From: Nicotiana tabacum
Lineage: Eukaryota > Streptophyta > Magnoliopsida > Solanales > Solanaceae
Reading direction: 5' to 3'
Assembly: GCF_000715075.1 (NCBI RefSeq)
Contig: NC_134097.1
Coordinates: forward strand, 66,931,190-66,995,189
DNA: 64,000 nucleotides
Shown: in pieces, positions 23,713-36,972 of the stretch
Layout of the letters: each line of letters begins with the position of its first letter
Numbering within the stretch: the stretch's first letter is position 1
The notes under the pieces: generated by a model
Seen by the model: the letters and a program-made list of their open reading frames with translations, nothing else
What the model was told of the DNA's origin: nothing
The model's database searches: none
Program-made: the position numbers and the translations under genes

Positions 23713-24886
23713 TCTGAGGCCTGTTAAGTGAGGTTTTTGACGGGATTTTCACCCATTTTTCAATTTTCTCAAACCCTAAACCTCTATAGGCGATTTTTCA
23801 AAGACCCAAACATCTCCAAATCATTAGGTAAGTGTCTCTAATCCATTTTCAACTATATTTCGTGATTATATCTCAGATTTAACATCAAATTCATGAGAAT
23901 CTAAAGGAAAGTTTGGGAAAAATTGTGAAATTTTTCAAAAATATAAAATGATGATTTAAATGATCAAATGGTATTGAATTAGATAATTTTGTATGGGTGA
24001 ATTCGTAGCGGAATGGGTGTTCGATTTTTGTAAATTTTGTCGGGTTCCGAGGTGCGGGCCTGAGGAGTTGACTTTTATTGACTTTTTGCAAATTGTATAA
24101 GAATCATAGTTTTGTCAATTGAAATTATTTTCTCATGCATTGTTTGATGTATTCAAGTCATTTTTGGCTAGATTGAGCCGAGTGTTGATGAATTGGGAAA
24201 GGAAAAGCTAAATTGAGTATTGAATTGGCTGGATTGAGGTAAGTATCTTGCCTAACCTTGTGTGGGGGACTTTCCCTTAGGATTTGAGTCTTCTATGCTA
24301 ATTGTAGTCTGTGCATGCGAGGTGACAAGTGTGTGCTCGGACTTATTTGCGGGAAATTTGCTCTAGGGTTCTTAGGCCCTTATGTTCATTGCGTGAAAAG
24401 TAGCCCGTTATAATTGATTTTTCCTAATTGCTTAAATTGCCTCTATATGCTCCATAAGATGTTATCAGCTTTCCTCTAATTTTACGTGTTACATTGACCC
24501 TTAATTGCCTTAATTGAAGTGATTGCCTTCCTTATTATTTTGATACTCCTTAATTGTAAGTTCCTCTATGACTTTGTGCAAATATGTTGCATGTCCAATT
24601 GTTGTGGTTACCGGTGTAGCTATCACGTGTTTATTATGTCTTGTATTTTGTTGAGGTTACGTGCTTCTTGGTTTTTCCATGACCCTTATTATGTATTGTT
24701 GATTCCCTTGCCGGGAAGTTATTATTTCTATTGTTGACTCCCTTGCCGGGATGTTATTTTTTCTATTGTTGACTCCCTTGCCAGGATGTTGTTGTTTCTA
24801 CTGTTTGGGTGAGGAAGAGTGATAAGGCGTGAAGGGTGATGTCGTGCACATGTACATTTATATTGATTTGGATAGTAGTGCGGGAT

Positions 24887-25216
24887 ACCAAAGGATCTCC
24901 AGCACATATATTGAGGATACCAAGAGATCCTTGGGATACTAAGAGATCCCCAACACATATATTGAGGATATCAAGAGATCTTCGTGATACCAAGAGATCC
25001 CAGAACATATATTGAGGATACCAAGAGATCCTCAGGATATCAAGAGATCCCCAACAAATATATTGAGGATACCAAGAGATCCCCAACACATATATTAAGG
25101 ATACCAAGAGATCCTCAGGATACCAAGAGATCCCCAGCACATATATTGAGGATACAAAGAGATCCTCAGGATACCGAGAGATCCTAAGAGATCCTCAGGA
25201 TACTGAGAGATCCCCA
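24887..25216. repeat. Compound minisatellite in LTR B (5' copy)
   Basis: The core GGATACCAAGAGATCC is repeated about 15 times. It alternates a long unit of 32 bases (core plus CCAACACATATATTGA-type spacer) and a short unit of 19 bases (core plus TCA). The pair adds to 51, a multiple of three, so frames on both strands stay open. Encoded peptides are by-products. Confidence 0.9.
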
Positions 25217-26256
25217 GTTGTTATCTCTGTATTGAGCTGTATTCCTTCTGCGATTATTTTGTCTCTGCTATAACCGTTGCTATTCTTATTATCCTGTATT
25301 ACTTCATACTACTAGCATTTAATTATATTAAACAACTTCAACTTTTCTCGCTGGTTTTTCTAATTAGTTTAGAAATTGTAATTTACTTTATATTATGTAA
25401 ATGAAACTTCTTGAACATCTTGAGTGAATTTGTACGAACATTATGTAATGTATAACATGTGAATTTTGTTGTTAAATGTGAGATGAAAAATATGCGGGCA
25501 CAAGGTGCCATGTGTGCTGAAGGTTCGGAAGTTGAGATTATGATATGAGAAATCGAGGGTTGAGATGGTCGGGATTGTGTACTAGGCATGATGTGATTGG
25601 CTGTGTTGGCACTGCCTTCTTCATTTGAGAACATTCTTACTTGTCTCTGTTCCTGTTATGTCAATATTGATTTACTTGGTTATCGTTAGTTATTACCCGT
25701 GTTCTCCCTTTATTGTTCCTACTATTTGTATTTTGATTTCTCTCCATTGTTGGTATTACCTCATTATCTTTATCTCGATATTTTATTATCCCATCGTATT
25801 CATTTCATTTGACCAGTAGGTGTCTTGACTGTTCCTTGTCACTACCCCACCGAGGTTAGTCTTGATACTTACTGGGCACCGTCGTGGTGTGATCATACTA
25901 TACTTCTGTACATTTTTGTGTACAGATCCAGGTATTGATAGATAGTAGTTGTGCAGGTCGTCGTGGTGGAGACTCATAGTAACCTGTTGCTGCATTCGCA
26001 AGCCTCTGAGTCACCTTTGTTTGTATTTGCGTTCCATTAATTCCTTCTCGTTCTGGAACAATATTGTATTTATTTTGTTTAACTACTCTTAGGAAGGCTT
26101 ATGACTTGTACTACCGGTTTTGAGAATTGTAATTTGTTTAGAGTAATTTAATTTAAAGTTAGTAAATATCCATGTTATTACAGAAAATGTCAGGCTTACC
26201 TAGTTTAGAGACTAGGTGCCATCACGACTCCTTTGAAGGGATTTTGGGTCGTGACA

Positions 26257-29252
26257 AGTTGGTATTAGAGTTCTAGGTTCATAGGTGCTACGAGTCATAA
26301 GCAGGTTTAGTAGAGTCTTGCGGATCGGTACGAAGACGTCTGTACTTATCTTAGAGAGGCTACAAAACTGTTAGGAAATTCCACTTCTTTCATTCCTTAT
26401 CGTGCGATATTGATTCAACTCGAAGTATTTGACTTATGTCCCTTTACATCCACTCGTGTATAATATTACGCTCTTAGCGTTCGCTATGCGCCAGTGGTTC
26501 GTAATGCTACAGACGAACTACGAAGGAGTCAGAGATGCTCAGACATTGTCTTAACGTGTTGTCTAGACTGAAGATACGGAGGTATTGAGAGGCTATTCAA
26601 TTGTTCATATGGAGGCGCAGCGGTTTCCGGCGTCTGGTTGATGAGTGCGAGCTTGAGAAGTATTGATTGGTCGACTAGTCGTCGCAGTTGTGGGAAGGCC
26701 ACGAGGTGGGTGCTGATTGGGAATAGTTAGTGGTATTGGAGTACCTTGTGATTTGTGTTGTATGAGTTGTGAATGTTAGTGTTGCGGATCATCAGACGTT
26801 GTTTTCTATGGCTTTGCGCCAAGTGAGGAGTTCAATAACGGCATTCAGATTGCAGAGTTAGAATTATATCAAATTTGGCCTGAGGTATGCGTATATGTGG
26901 TATTAGTGGGTACCTGGATTTTGGATATGACCAAGGTTTGAGATCTTGCACAGGATGATGTTGGGGCTTACAGTGTTTATGTGTCATTAATGGATCTACA
27001 TTTCAGCATCAAGGGGAGTCGGAGGAACAACTTCAGATTCATAGAAGGTCTATTTAGCGTAGGTATCGTGGTTGCAGTAGAACGGGGTGCTTCAGAGGAA
27101 ATGCAGTGGTTTATGAGCTTCTGGCTACGTGGTTCGTGTTAGGATCATCTGTATTTGGGACTTTGATTGGGATTATTGCATATCGACTATCCGAAGAAAT
27201 AGGTCAGCTTAGTAGTGTTGGGTCAGCATAGTAATGGAAGTAATTGGTCCTTTTGAATGGGAATTCTCTACTAGCATTTGTGGCAGCACTCTGGTATTGG
27301 AAGGTTTGCGTGACTCGGTTGATTTGGGGAGATACGGTCCTAATGGCTTAGTTATGTACGGGTGGATCTCGGGGAGTTCTCGATGGTTTGGGCAACGACT
27401 TGGGTCGGCTGGCTACTATGGGCGTAAGGAATATGTGGTACATTGTGACTTTCTCCTGAATAGGTATTAGAAATTAATAACGAGTTGACCTCATTGGCTA
27501 TCATATGTGAAGGGTGTGCATTTTTGGAAAGGACCTTGAGTTTCGGTTTGCGGGTGCATAGCTAGTAGCATGGTGATTACTGGGTTTTGAGGTTTTCGAG
27601 GTTCATGTTTTGTTACGTGGCAAGAAGCTCTATATGGGTGCTTCAGTAGAATAATAGGGTGTGAGTGATATATCAGCCATTTGATTTGTGTAGTTGAGTT
27701 GGGTATGGAAATTTTGGTATTCCATAGGTTTGGGGCTAGATGCCTTCATATGTGAACTAATTCCTGTTTGTAGACTTTGAAGAAATGTTGAGAATGAGAT
27801 AATTAATAGCATACAATACTGATAAGTTGTTGTGGATCTTTTGAAGCATATTTATCTAATTGGGAAGAATCAGGATTTGGTTGGGACTATTTGAAAGCTC
27901 AATGAGAATATGTGTTTTGTATCAGTTCAAGTTTGTGTGCTCTTGTGAGATTGTCATTTTAGTTATGTTCTCAGGCAGAATGGACATTATTTGTGCCTCT
28001 GTCCTATGTTATGTGCTGCTCTCTTATGTTGTGGTGAGCTGTGAGGTTGTGCGGTTATTCCCCATGCATGTTATAATTCTGTTCAGGCCTTATGGCGATG
28101 CGGGTGAGATAGCCCTCGTGATGTTGATTTGCTCATTGCACCTTATATGTGCTTACTTCTCTCCTATTTTATTACTTCTATTCATTGTTCCCACAGTTTT
28201 ACTTATGCACCATGTTGTGCTTGATATTAGTATTCATGTGATCAGTGAACCTGAGCATTTTGGCTCGATGAGCGTTTGGGAGCGGGCTACACACCGCATC
28301 AGATGTTATGTGGGATTGTAATTGATATCAGTATTCATATATTTAGTGAACCCGAGCATTTTGGCTTGATGAGTATTTGGGAGCAGGCTGCACGCCGCAA
28401 CGGATGTTATGTGGGATACCCTTTCCTTGTGTTTATTTGGTGTTGTGTCTTCCCTCTGCGAGACGATTTGATAAAAAGCCTATACTTTTGTTGTCACACA
28501 TGTTGTACTTGTTAGATAATTCTTCTACTTTGTTTTCCTTTATTTGTGCTGCATAATTGAGTTATTGTTGATTTGGTGTACGAATTATGTAATGTAAGAA
28601 TCTATGTGGTTCCGTGATGAGTTGTTAGTTAGATTTCTTGTATTGGCTGAGATGAGGTTCTTAGACCTGAGATTAGTGCTATGGTATTGGGGTGGGGGAG
28701 TGTTTGGAAGTATGAGGGTGTTTCTGCTAAGATTTGGGTGATGGCCCTTGGCGGGCGAGAGAGCTTCTTGACTTGTTGTCTTCATGGGCGGCTATGAGTT
28801 CCCGCATGTTTCTTTATCATGAACAATGATGTGGAGGTCCGGAATGAGGTTATATTCGATGCGAGGTGTGTTGGAAGCATCCAAGATGTTATTTGAGCAG
28901 CTATGGTGGTTAAAGGTTATTGCTTCGGGCATTTGAGTTGTGTGAAGCAGCGTGTGATTGTATTCTGGATTGGAATTTAGCTCGATTCATCTTGTTAAGG
29001 CTCATGCAGTGTGATGATGTGGAATTCAGATCATATGATGAATTTCAGATGCTGAGGTTTGGGTTCTGTTCTAGTGTTATGGGCTAAGGAGGAGGTGAGA
29101 CCTTCAGTTAAGTTGCACTATCAGTTCTGCATAGGTTGGGTGATGGGGAATCACCCCCGGGTGTATGTATGGTGAGCTCATGCAGTGGTTCGATGGCTTC
29201 GGAACGACTCCGGCCACGTTCAAGGACAAACATATGTTTAAATGGAGGAGGG
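26257..29252 (+). other. Non-coding internal region of element B
   Basis: It starts with the primer site TGGTATTAGAG (26260-26270), one change from TGGTATCAGAG. The leader shares a long run with element C (AGAGTCTTGCGGATCGGTAC and GACGTCTGTACTTATCTT). It ends with the purine tract at 29240-29252. A tandem duplication of 101 bases lies at 28223-28420. ORFs of 80-150 codons (for example 27860-28321) are hydrophobic and resemble no known family; I do not call them genes. Confidence 0.75.
28223..28420. repeat. 101-base tandem duplication
   Basis: Two copies starting GATATTAGTATTCAT and GATATCAGTATTCAT. Both contain GAGCATTTTGGCT and GGGAGC(G/A)GGCT. A related CACGCCGCAACGG word is amplified in element C at 58646-58780. 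Confidence 0.85.
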
Positions 29253-30119
29253 TGTACTGACCTGACTGGTCATTTTGTGCAATTGCATCCAGTTCGACAG
29301 TTTGAGGTCATTAGTAGCTTCATATTATGTGTATCGACTTGCGTGCACAGTACAAGCGTGAAACCGGAAAGCTTTTATGCAAAAATAGGGAAAAAATATA
29401 GTAATTTCTAGAGTTAAAATTTAGTTTTAAGTTGACTTTGGTCAATATTTTTGGTAAACGGACCCGGATCTGTGTTCTGACGATCCCGGGAGGTCCGCGG
29501 TAGAATATGGGACTTGGGCGTATACCTGGAATTGAATTCCGAGGTTCCGAGCCTTAGAAAACAATTTTTGAAGAAGATTGTTGTGCTAGTTTTTAAAGGA
29601 AATAAATAAATTAATTAATGTTTGAACTCGTTGGTATCGGGCCCATATTTTGGTTCCGTAGCCTGGTACAAGTTGGTTATGATATTTAAATCCTATCTGT
29701 GAAATTTGGTGAGAATCAAAATTAATTTGACGTGATTTGGACGTCCGGTTGAAAGTTAGAAAATCATGAATTTTGAGGTTAAATTCATAATTTTTGATAT
29801 TATTTTGATGATTTGTTCGCACGAACAAGTCTATATGATGTTTTTAGACTTGCGTGCATGTTTGGTTTGGAGCCCCGAGGGATTGGGTGAGTTTCGGATA
29901 GGTTTAGGCTATGTTGCGCTTGTTTTTTGGATGCTTCATCGTCGTTTCTTCAAGCAAAAATGATACCACATTGAGCAACTGAGATCCAAATTTAGTTTTG
30001 TTTGAACCATTTGATACGTATTGAAACGGAGCCATAGGAAAAAGAATCATCAAATTTGGACATCGTATGAGGAAGTTATGCTCATTTTCGTGTCGGGAAA
30101 AATTGTTGGTTTCTGGTGT

Positions 30120-30262
30120 GGTCGCAAATGCGAACTTTTTCATAATTGTGATACCCAGTTCGCAAATGCAAACTTTTTGTCGCAAATGCGACTTCTGCCA
30201 TCCCTTCCTTGGTCGCAATTTGCGAGGATTCGGAATGGGTCGCAAAGGCGACATCTGAGGCC
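30120..30262. repeat. CpG-rich dyad-word array in LTR B (3' copy)
   Basis: GTCGCAAATGCGAAC, TTCGCAAATGC and GTCGCAAATGCGAC. It pairs with 23566-23712. Confidence 0.85.
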
Positions 30263-31334
30263 TGTTAAGTGAGGTTTTTGACGGGATTTTCACCCATTTT
30301 TCAATTTTTTCAAACCCTAAACTTCCGTAGGCGATTTTCCAAAGACCCAAACTTCTCCAAATTATTGGGTAAGTGTCTCTAATCTATTTTCAACTATATT
30401 TTGTGATTATATCTTAGATTTAACATCAAATTCATGAGAATCTAAAGGAAAATTTGGGAAAAATTGTGAAATCTTTCAAAAATGTAAAATGATGATTTGA
30501 ATGACCAAATGGTATCGGAATTAGATAATTTTTGTATGGGTGTACTCGTAGGGGAATGGGTGTTCGATTTTTATAAATTTTGTCGGTTTCCGAGGTGCGG
30601 GACCGAGGAGTTGACTTTTGTTGATCTTTGCAAATTGTATAAGAATCATAGTTTTGTTAATTGAAGTTATTTTCTCATGCATTACTTGATGTATTCAAGT
30701 CATTTTTGGCTAGATTGAGCTGAGCGTTGATGAATTGGTAAAGGAAAAGCTAAATTGAGTATTGAATTGGCCGGATTGAGGTAAGTATCTTGCCTAACCT
30801 TGTGTGTGGGACTTCCCCTTAGGATTTGAGTCTTCTATGCTAATTGTAGTCCGTGCATGCGAGGTGAAGAGTGTGTGCTCGGACTTATTTGCGGGAAATT
30901 TGCTCTAGGATTCTTAGGTCCTTATGTTCATTATGTGATAAGTAGCTCGTTATAATTGGTTTTTACTAATTGCTTAAATTGCCTCTATATGCTCCATATG
31001 ATGTTGTTAGCTTTCCTATAATTCTTACGTGTTACATTGACCCTTAATTGCCTTAATTGAAGTGATTGCCTTCCTTATTGTTTTGTTACTTCTTGATTAT
31101 GAGTTCCTCTATGACTTCGTGCAAATAGGTTACATGTCCAATTGTTGTGGTTACCAGTGTAGTTATCACGTGCTTATTATGTCTTGTTGACTTCCTTGCT
31201 GGGACGTTATTGTTTCTATTGTTGACTCCCTTGATAGGATGTTGTAGTTTCTACTGTTTGGGTGAGGAGGAGTGATAAGGCACGAAGGGTGATGCCGTGC
31301 ACATATACATTTATATTGATTTGGATAGTACTGC

Positions 31335-31672
31335 GGGATACCAAGAGATCCCCAGCACATATATTAAGGATACCAAGAGATCCCCAACACATATATTGAG
31401 GATGCCAAGAGATCTTCGGGATACCAAGAGATCCCTAGCACATATATTGAGGATACCAAGAGTTCTTCGGGATATCAAGAGATCCCCAGCATATATATTA
31501 AGGAAACCAAGAGATCCTCGGGATACCAAGAGATCCCCAGCACATATATTGAGGATACCAAGAGATCCCCAACACATATATTGATGATACCAAGAGATCC
31601 TTGGGATACCGAGAGATACCCAGCACACATATTGAGGATACTAAGAGATCCTCAGGATACTGAGAGAACCCC
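31335..31672. repeat. Compound minisatellite in LTR B (3' copy)
   Basis: Same core and 32/19-base architecture as the 5' copy, but unit order and number differ, so units have been gained or lost since insertion. Confidence 0.9.
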
Positions 31673-32315
31673 GGTTGTTATCTCTGTATTGAGTTGTATT
31701 CCTTCTGTGATTATTTTGTCTCTGCTATAGCCGTTGTTATTCTTATTATCCTATATTACTTCATACTGCTAGCATTTAATTATATTAAACAACTTCAACT
31801 TTTCTCGCTGGTTTTTTCCTAATTAGTTTAAAAATTGTAATTTACTTTATATTATGTAAATGAGACTTCTTGAACATCTTGAGTGCATTTGTACGGATAT
31901 TATGTAATGTATAACATGTGGATTTTGTTGTTAAAAGTGAGATGGAAAATATACGGGCACAAGGTGCCATGTGTGCTGAAGGTTCGGATGTTAAGATCAT
32001 GATATGAGAAATCGAGGATTGAGATGGTCGGGATTGTGTAGTAGGCATGATGTGATTGGCTGTGTTGGCATTGCCTTCTTCATTTGAGAACATTCTTACT
32101 TGTCTCTGTTCTTGTTATGTCAATGTTGATTTACTTGGTTATAGTTAGTTATTACCCATGTTCTCCCTTTATTGTTCCTACTGTTTGTATTTTGATTTCT
32201 CTCCGCTGTTGGTATTACCTCGTTATCTTTATCTCAATATTTTATTATCCCATCCTATTCATTTCATTTGACCAGTATGTGTTTTTACTGTTCTTCGTCA
32301 CTATCCCACCAATTT

Positions 32316-33684
32316 TGATGACGTCCAAATCCACTACTAAAAAGTAAATGGACACGATCACATGCAATATAATTTACCTAACTATGAGTCGGGGTCGAAT
32401 CCCACAGAGAACAATATGTAGGTGATTAGGAATGTATGAGAATTATCACTTATCGCGCAATGCCAAACACTAAGAATTTATTTGAGAAAATATTTTATAC
32501 CTAAATGTGGAAATGTAAACTAACCTAGAAAGCAAGTAAAATGATCAATGACTACAAGTATGGATGTATCGGGAATTACACTCAAGTAAAGATCCAATGT
32601 ATTTCACAATTTTACAAATATGAACGAGTTTATGTTAATTAGCCATGGATAATAATTCTTAATTTGCTTCTTCCGAAGACTAACAAGACTTTCTAATTGA
32701 ATTATCCCTAAAACAATTAAGAGATTAAGCACACCCGGTATGGCTACAAGTAGTTCAATCCTATCCCTAGGTATAATCTATAAAATGAGGGTTAAAACCT
32801 CAAGTTCTTGGTAATTAATCTTTTCCAACCCCAAATTATCTTTTCCAAAATCAATTCGGAGTTAATGGGCGAGTCCTAGGGTTAGCTAATCCTTTTGGAA
32901 ACATTAAAGAACAAGAATAATTAAAGTAACAATAACTCATTTCATAAAAGAATAAAAATCATTCAATACATAAGCACAACAAGGTATTTAATCCATACTT
33001 TAAATATGAATATTTTCTTAAACAAGATTTAAGTGTTGAAAATAAATACTACACACTTAAATATTCAATACAAAATAAGGAAATGAAGAAATAAACATAA
33101 ATGGGTAAGAAATCCTTAACCACAAGCTTGAAATCTTCAAAACCAAGTGTGTGTGCAAAACTCTAGCTTCAAGACTTGTTCTCTCTAGTCTCTTGGAACT
33201 GAAAATAAGCCAAAGATCTTTTACAAATGAGTTGGTTTGGGTATTAAAGGGTTTGAGGTCAAAAATGTGAAATTCCAAAACTGCCCAGTTTCTTCATCGC
33301 ATTCACGGTCACGACTTCGCTTTCGCGAAGGTTTGCTTACTCAGTCATCGCGTTCACGTTCACACTTTCGCATTCGCAAAGGTTCATGTTCTGCTTCATC
33401 GCGTTCGCGCTGTGTACTTCGCGTTCGCGAAGGTTTAGCTGCCTGCTTCTTCGCGTTCGCATAGTATCTTCGCGTTCGCGAAGAGTAAACCACTGGGCAG
33501 TTTCTCATTGTCCAATTTAGCTCCTTTTTGACTTGTTTTTACTTGGGTTCTTCACCATTACCTCTAAATCACATTCAACCTGTAAAATAGAAGTGAATGA
33601 CATTAAACACACGATTTTATCACTCAAACATAGCAAAAGTATAGGTTTAAAGACAAGATAAGTTGGTAAAATACCAACTTATCA
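32316..33684 (-). repeat. 3' LTR of element D
   Basis: 1,369 bp, closely similar to 39528-40889. It contains a CpG-word array (33292-33486; words TTCGCGTTCGCGAAG and CTTTCGCGAAGG). A perfect 12-base inverted repeat lies at the LTR start (33657-33683). Confidence 0.93.
33292..33486. repeat. CpG-rich dyad-word array in LTR D (left copy)
   Basis: Repeated CTTCGCGTTCGCGAAGG and decayed forms such as CATTCGCAAAGG. Spacers are shared (GCTTCATCGCGTTCGCG). The same array is at 40505-40690, and related words lie inside the element at 37145-37312 and 37764-37885. Confidence 0.85.
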
Positions 33685-35324
33685 AACCCCCAAACTTAAA
33701 CTATTGCTTGTCCTCAAGCAATGAAAGCGACAAAATCTCCTCCCAAGTATTTAACTCAACATTGCATCCTTATCATGCTAAGCCAAAAAGGTATACTTTA
33801 AGCACAAACACATGACTTCGATTGGTACCAACAATTACTCCAAAGCATATGAATTATCAAGCACTTCTCATGAACTTCATTACACTCCAAGTGCTCAAAC
33901 ACTAATGCAAATCAAAGTAGCAATCAAGTCATGGCACTAAAACTTCAAAATTTGCCTCTCTATCACAATTAACTTTCTTTGGTCATTCCTTCCAATTGAA
34001 AATGAGATTAAATTCACAACTCAAATCTGATGTGCCCTCACATTTAAGAGAGGATCCCACACTCATAAATCTTAATTCAAAACAAAAATATGATATCAAA
34101 TGGAAAGATTTAACTCTCTCAAAAAGATGTTCAAATGCATACAAGTAGTACCATAGGCTTGCCCTTCATGTATTCCTCCACTAATGTAGACAACTTGGTT
34201 CAAAATCAATTAGGACTTAAAGGGTTGTAGTTTAGGTTTTTGGTTAAGGTAGGGCACAATTTTGGTTAGAGTGACTCAAAACCTCCCCAAGCACTACAAA
34301 GTTTACAATTAAAGTCCACTTCCTTCAAAAATATTTTCCATCCTTTCTTCACTTTTCATTCCACACCTAATCTTCCCTTTATTATATATTATTTTTTTTA
34401 TATTTTGTTTTTCATTTTCTTTCCTTTTCAAAATCAAGGAAGGTTTCACTTTTTTTTTCTACCTTTTACCTTTTTAAGCAACTTCCATATAACAACTTTT
34501 CCAACCTTCACCCCCAAACTTAGGCTTTTAGCCTATGTTTACACTTTCAAAGTACTTAGGGACGTAGGGTGCCAAAAGCTAGATCAATAAAGAACAAAGG
34601 ATTAAAGCTTGTAACATGGTTGCCAAAGAACAAGGTTAAAGGCTCAAAATGGGTTGACTAGGGAAAATATTTAAGGGTAGGAAATTAAAGGCACAATAGC
34701 TGTCCAAGGAAGGCCTAATATCATTTTTCAAACCAAGTTAGTCTATGATTTTGCCTTGAAGCACATTCCGGGCAAGTTCTAGACTACAAGTAATGCAAAA
34801 GAACTCATAATAAATCTCACCACACATGGAACATGAACACTCAAGTGGAATACAAATCCAAAATCCAATTGAAACCAATGACTCAAAGAGGTTGCGTATA
34901 GCATAGGAAGCTATTTAGTGAATCAAAGATAAAAAATTTGAGTCTAAAAGTCATGACATTTTTACTTCAATTATTTTTCTTTTTCAACAACCAAAAATTC
35001 ATATGTCGAGGTTTAAATCATGTTGGTATCAAGCAAGCCACAACTTGGTCAATGGGCTAAAACCCCAACTCAAACCATTTATTTTCCTAAATTAACATAA
35101 GCTATATCTAACTACAAGACTAATTCCCTTAAAAAAGTTGTCTATCTATCCATCATCGGGAAAAGTCGACAAAAATTTTCTACAATTACCCGGTTCAAGA
35201 AGAAAAATTTGCAGCCTTGAAAAAAGAACCGTGGTACAAAGAAAACCAAGGATATCGCCACTAACATAAAACATACTATATATAAAAAAATAATTTAAGA
35301 AGCTAATAAAAATCAAGTAACTAA

Positions 35325-35391
<67 letters not shown>

Positions 35392-35621
35392 CAAAAAAAT
35401 TAAGAAGCTACTAAATATAATAATATCACACATCACATAAAAATATACTAACAATAAAATAAAAACAACCAAAGTACCAATCTGCCATGTCCACAGTTAT
35501 CCACAATTATACAAGACAACAGTTATACAAGAAGTCACCCCCAGCTAAAGATGTTGCAATAACCCCAATGCAACTAAACATGATAGAGTAAAATGGTGGA
35601 AAGTGCTCCCTGAATACTGCA
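33685..35621 (-). other. Polypurine tract and long 3' untranslated region of element D
   Basis: The - strand reads GTTTAAGTTTGGGGGTT (33701-33685) against the 3' LTR, an Athila-like purine tract. The rest is non-coding, with an AT microsatellite at 35328-35388. Confidence 0.75.
35328..35388. repeat. AT microsatellite
   Basis: About 30 tandem TA dinucleotides. The ORF on the - strand through it is an artefact. Confidence 0.97.
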
Positions 35622-36972
35622 TCAGTCGGAACTGGAGGTGGTGGGAAATTTGAGCTCCACATTCGTATCATCATCATCCTCCGATTCATGTGAACCACAA
35701 AATGTACTCAGCTTTTGCATCATCTTGGACATCAGTTTGCTTTTCTTCTTCTCATTCTCCTTGAACTTTCTCTGCCTCTTCTCAATCTTTCCTTGCCGGC
35801 GACTCATGTTCTCCAGCCTGGTGTTAATGGCCTCCATCTTGCCCATGATTTCTTTTTGCTCTTTGACCATATCCTCCATGGATGGTGGGGTAGCAGCCCC
35901 AGTAGATGTGCCAGTCCCAGTAGATGTGCCGGCCCCAGGTGGGCCAGTGGAAGGTCAGCTATAAGCTGCCTAACATGCGCATCTACTCCATATATCTGAT
36001 TCGATAAGTGGCGCACAGTGTGAGGACCGGACTGGAGTGGTCCCATGGGGTCAAAGGACCCTGATGAAGGTGCAAAAGATCTGGAGGGATCAGTGGTGGC
36101 CTCAGAGAACTGCCCAAATGAAGGGGAAGCAATATCAATTCTCCTCTTTTTTTTTGTTTGTCACTGGGTCCCTTTTTTAGCAAGGGATGGATCATCGGCT
36201 TTCCTGGACCTTTCTCAACATCATTGGGGTGTGTAGGCCCCCCCAGAGTCATAGCAAAGTCTAGTGATAAAGTATGGGAAGAAAAGGCTCTTGGACCTCC
36301 CATGAGTGGCTTCCTCAATTTCTCAGACAATATGCTCCCCCACGTTCACAAGTAGTCCATCCATGATAGCAGCAATTATCAGTGCCCTGTCTGGTGTCAC
36401 ATCAGTGTCATTTGTAGAGGGAGACACTCTTGAACAGATAATGGAGAGCCATGTCTTTGCCTCAGCCGTGAAATCATGAGAATCAACTCCCTTATGTACT
36501 GTCAGCCACTTCGGGGTAACCCCATCATGTAACTTATCCACTAGCCACTAGTTTCCTCCTGCTTTGGCTCTGTCTTTGTAGTCCTCATTATCAATATTGG
36601 GAAGTCCATAAATATCATTGATTATCTCAGGGCTGAAGTGGACTTGCACGCCCCACACAATATTAACAAAGGCACCTTGGAAGTCGGTCCTCAAGGCGTT
36701 TGCATAGAATTCCAGAACTATTGTGTGGTTGGCATTATTTGGTTGCTCGGGAAAACAAATCCACCTACTTTCTACCAAGCACGTGTAGAAGCCCGGCATT
36801 TTAGCTTTAAATTTTTCCAAGTTTATACCTCTTTCCCAGACGATGGTCTTGGATAGGAGTTCATCATATTTTCGCTCACAAGCTGCTGATAGAAACCGCT
36901 CATGATCAAAGGTTCCTCTTGTTCAGGTCCAAAGACATGTTCGTGCTCACATTCATGGTGTTCCGGATCCAT
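35622..36972 (-). pseudogene. Element D ORF2 (plant transposon protein family)
   Basis: It starts at the ATG at 36972 (MDPEHHECEHEHVFGPEQEE). After a frameshift near 36870 the family core follows: VWERGINLEKFKAKMPGF, ICFPEQPNNANHTIVLEFY, FVNIVWGVQVHFSPEIINDI (ends with YGLPN), and HDFTAEAKTWLSIICSRV. Stops interrupt at about 36545 and 36320. The C-terminus is a basic coiled coil with an acidic end (EKRQRKFKENEKKKSKLMSK, then ESEDDDD). The core matches ORF2 of the Athila element (PERGIDIG and MVVREFYAN equivalents). The role is unknown. Its retention in an element without pol suggests it acts in cis or helps mobilisation. Confidence 0.75.

Larger units (their letters stand above)
22699..26256 (+). 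repeat. 5' LTR of element B
   Basis: 3,558 bp. It carries a conserved block near 23318 (GAGTCCTGAGGGCTTGGGTG) upstream of a CpG-word array and a minisatellite (24887-25216). No credible ORF. No clear TATA box. Confidence 0.93.
29253..32310 (+). repeat. 3' LTR of element B, first part
   Basis: Direct repeat of 22699-25850. It contains the second CpG-word array (30120-30262) and the second minisatellite (31335-31672). It breaks off at CTATCCCACC where element D is inserted; the homologous site in the 5' LTR reads CCCACCGAGGTTAG. Confidence 0.93.

Noticed and set aside
24763..25140. 125-codon - strand frame with repeated GIPRISWYPQYMCWGS-type peptides
   Set aside because: It is a translation of the LTR B minisatellite, open only because the unit pair is a multiple of three.
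24887..25216. Regular short repeats that could suggest a CRISPR array
   Set aside because: The spacers are themselves repeated, the host is a plant, no cas genes are present, and the array lies in an LTR with a second copy in the partner LTR.
27860..28321. 153-codon hydrophobic frame in the interior of element B
   Set aside because: T-rich sequence yields hydrophobic residues by composition. There is no family motif, and part of it is a tandem duplication.
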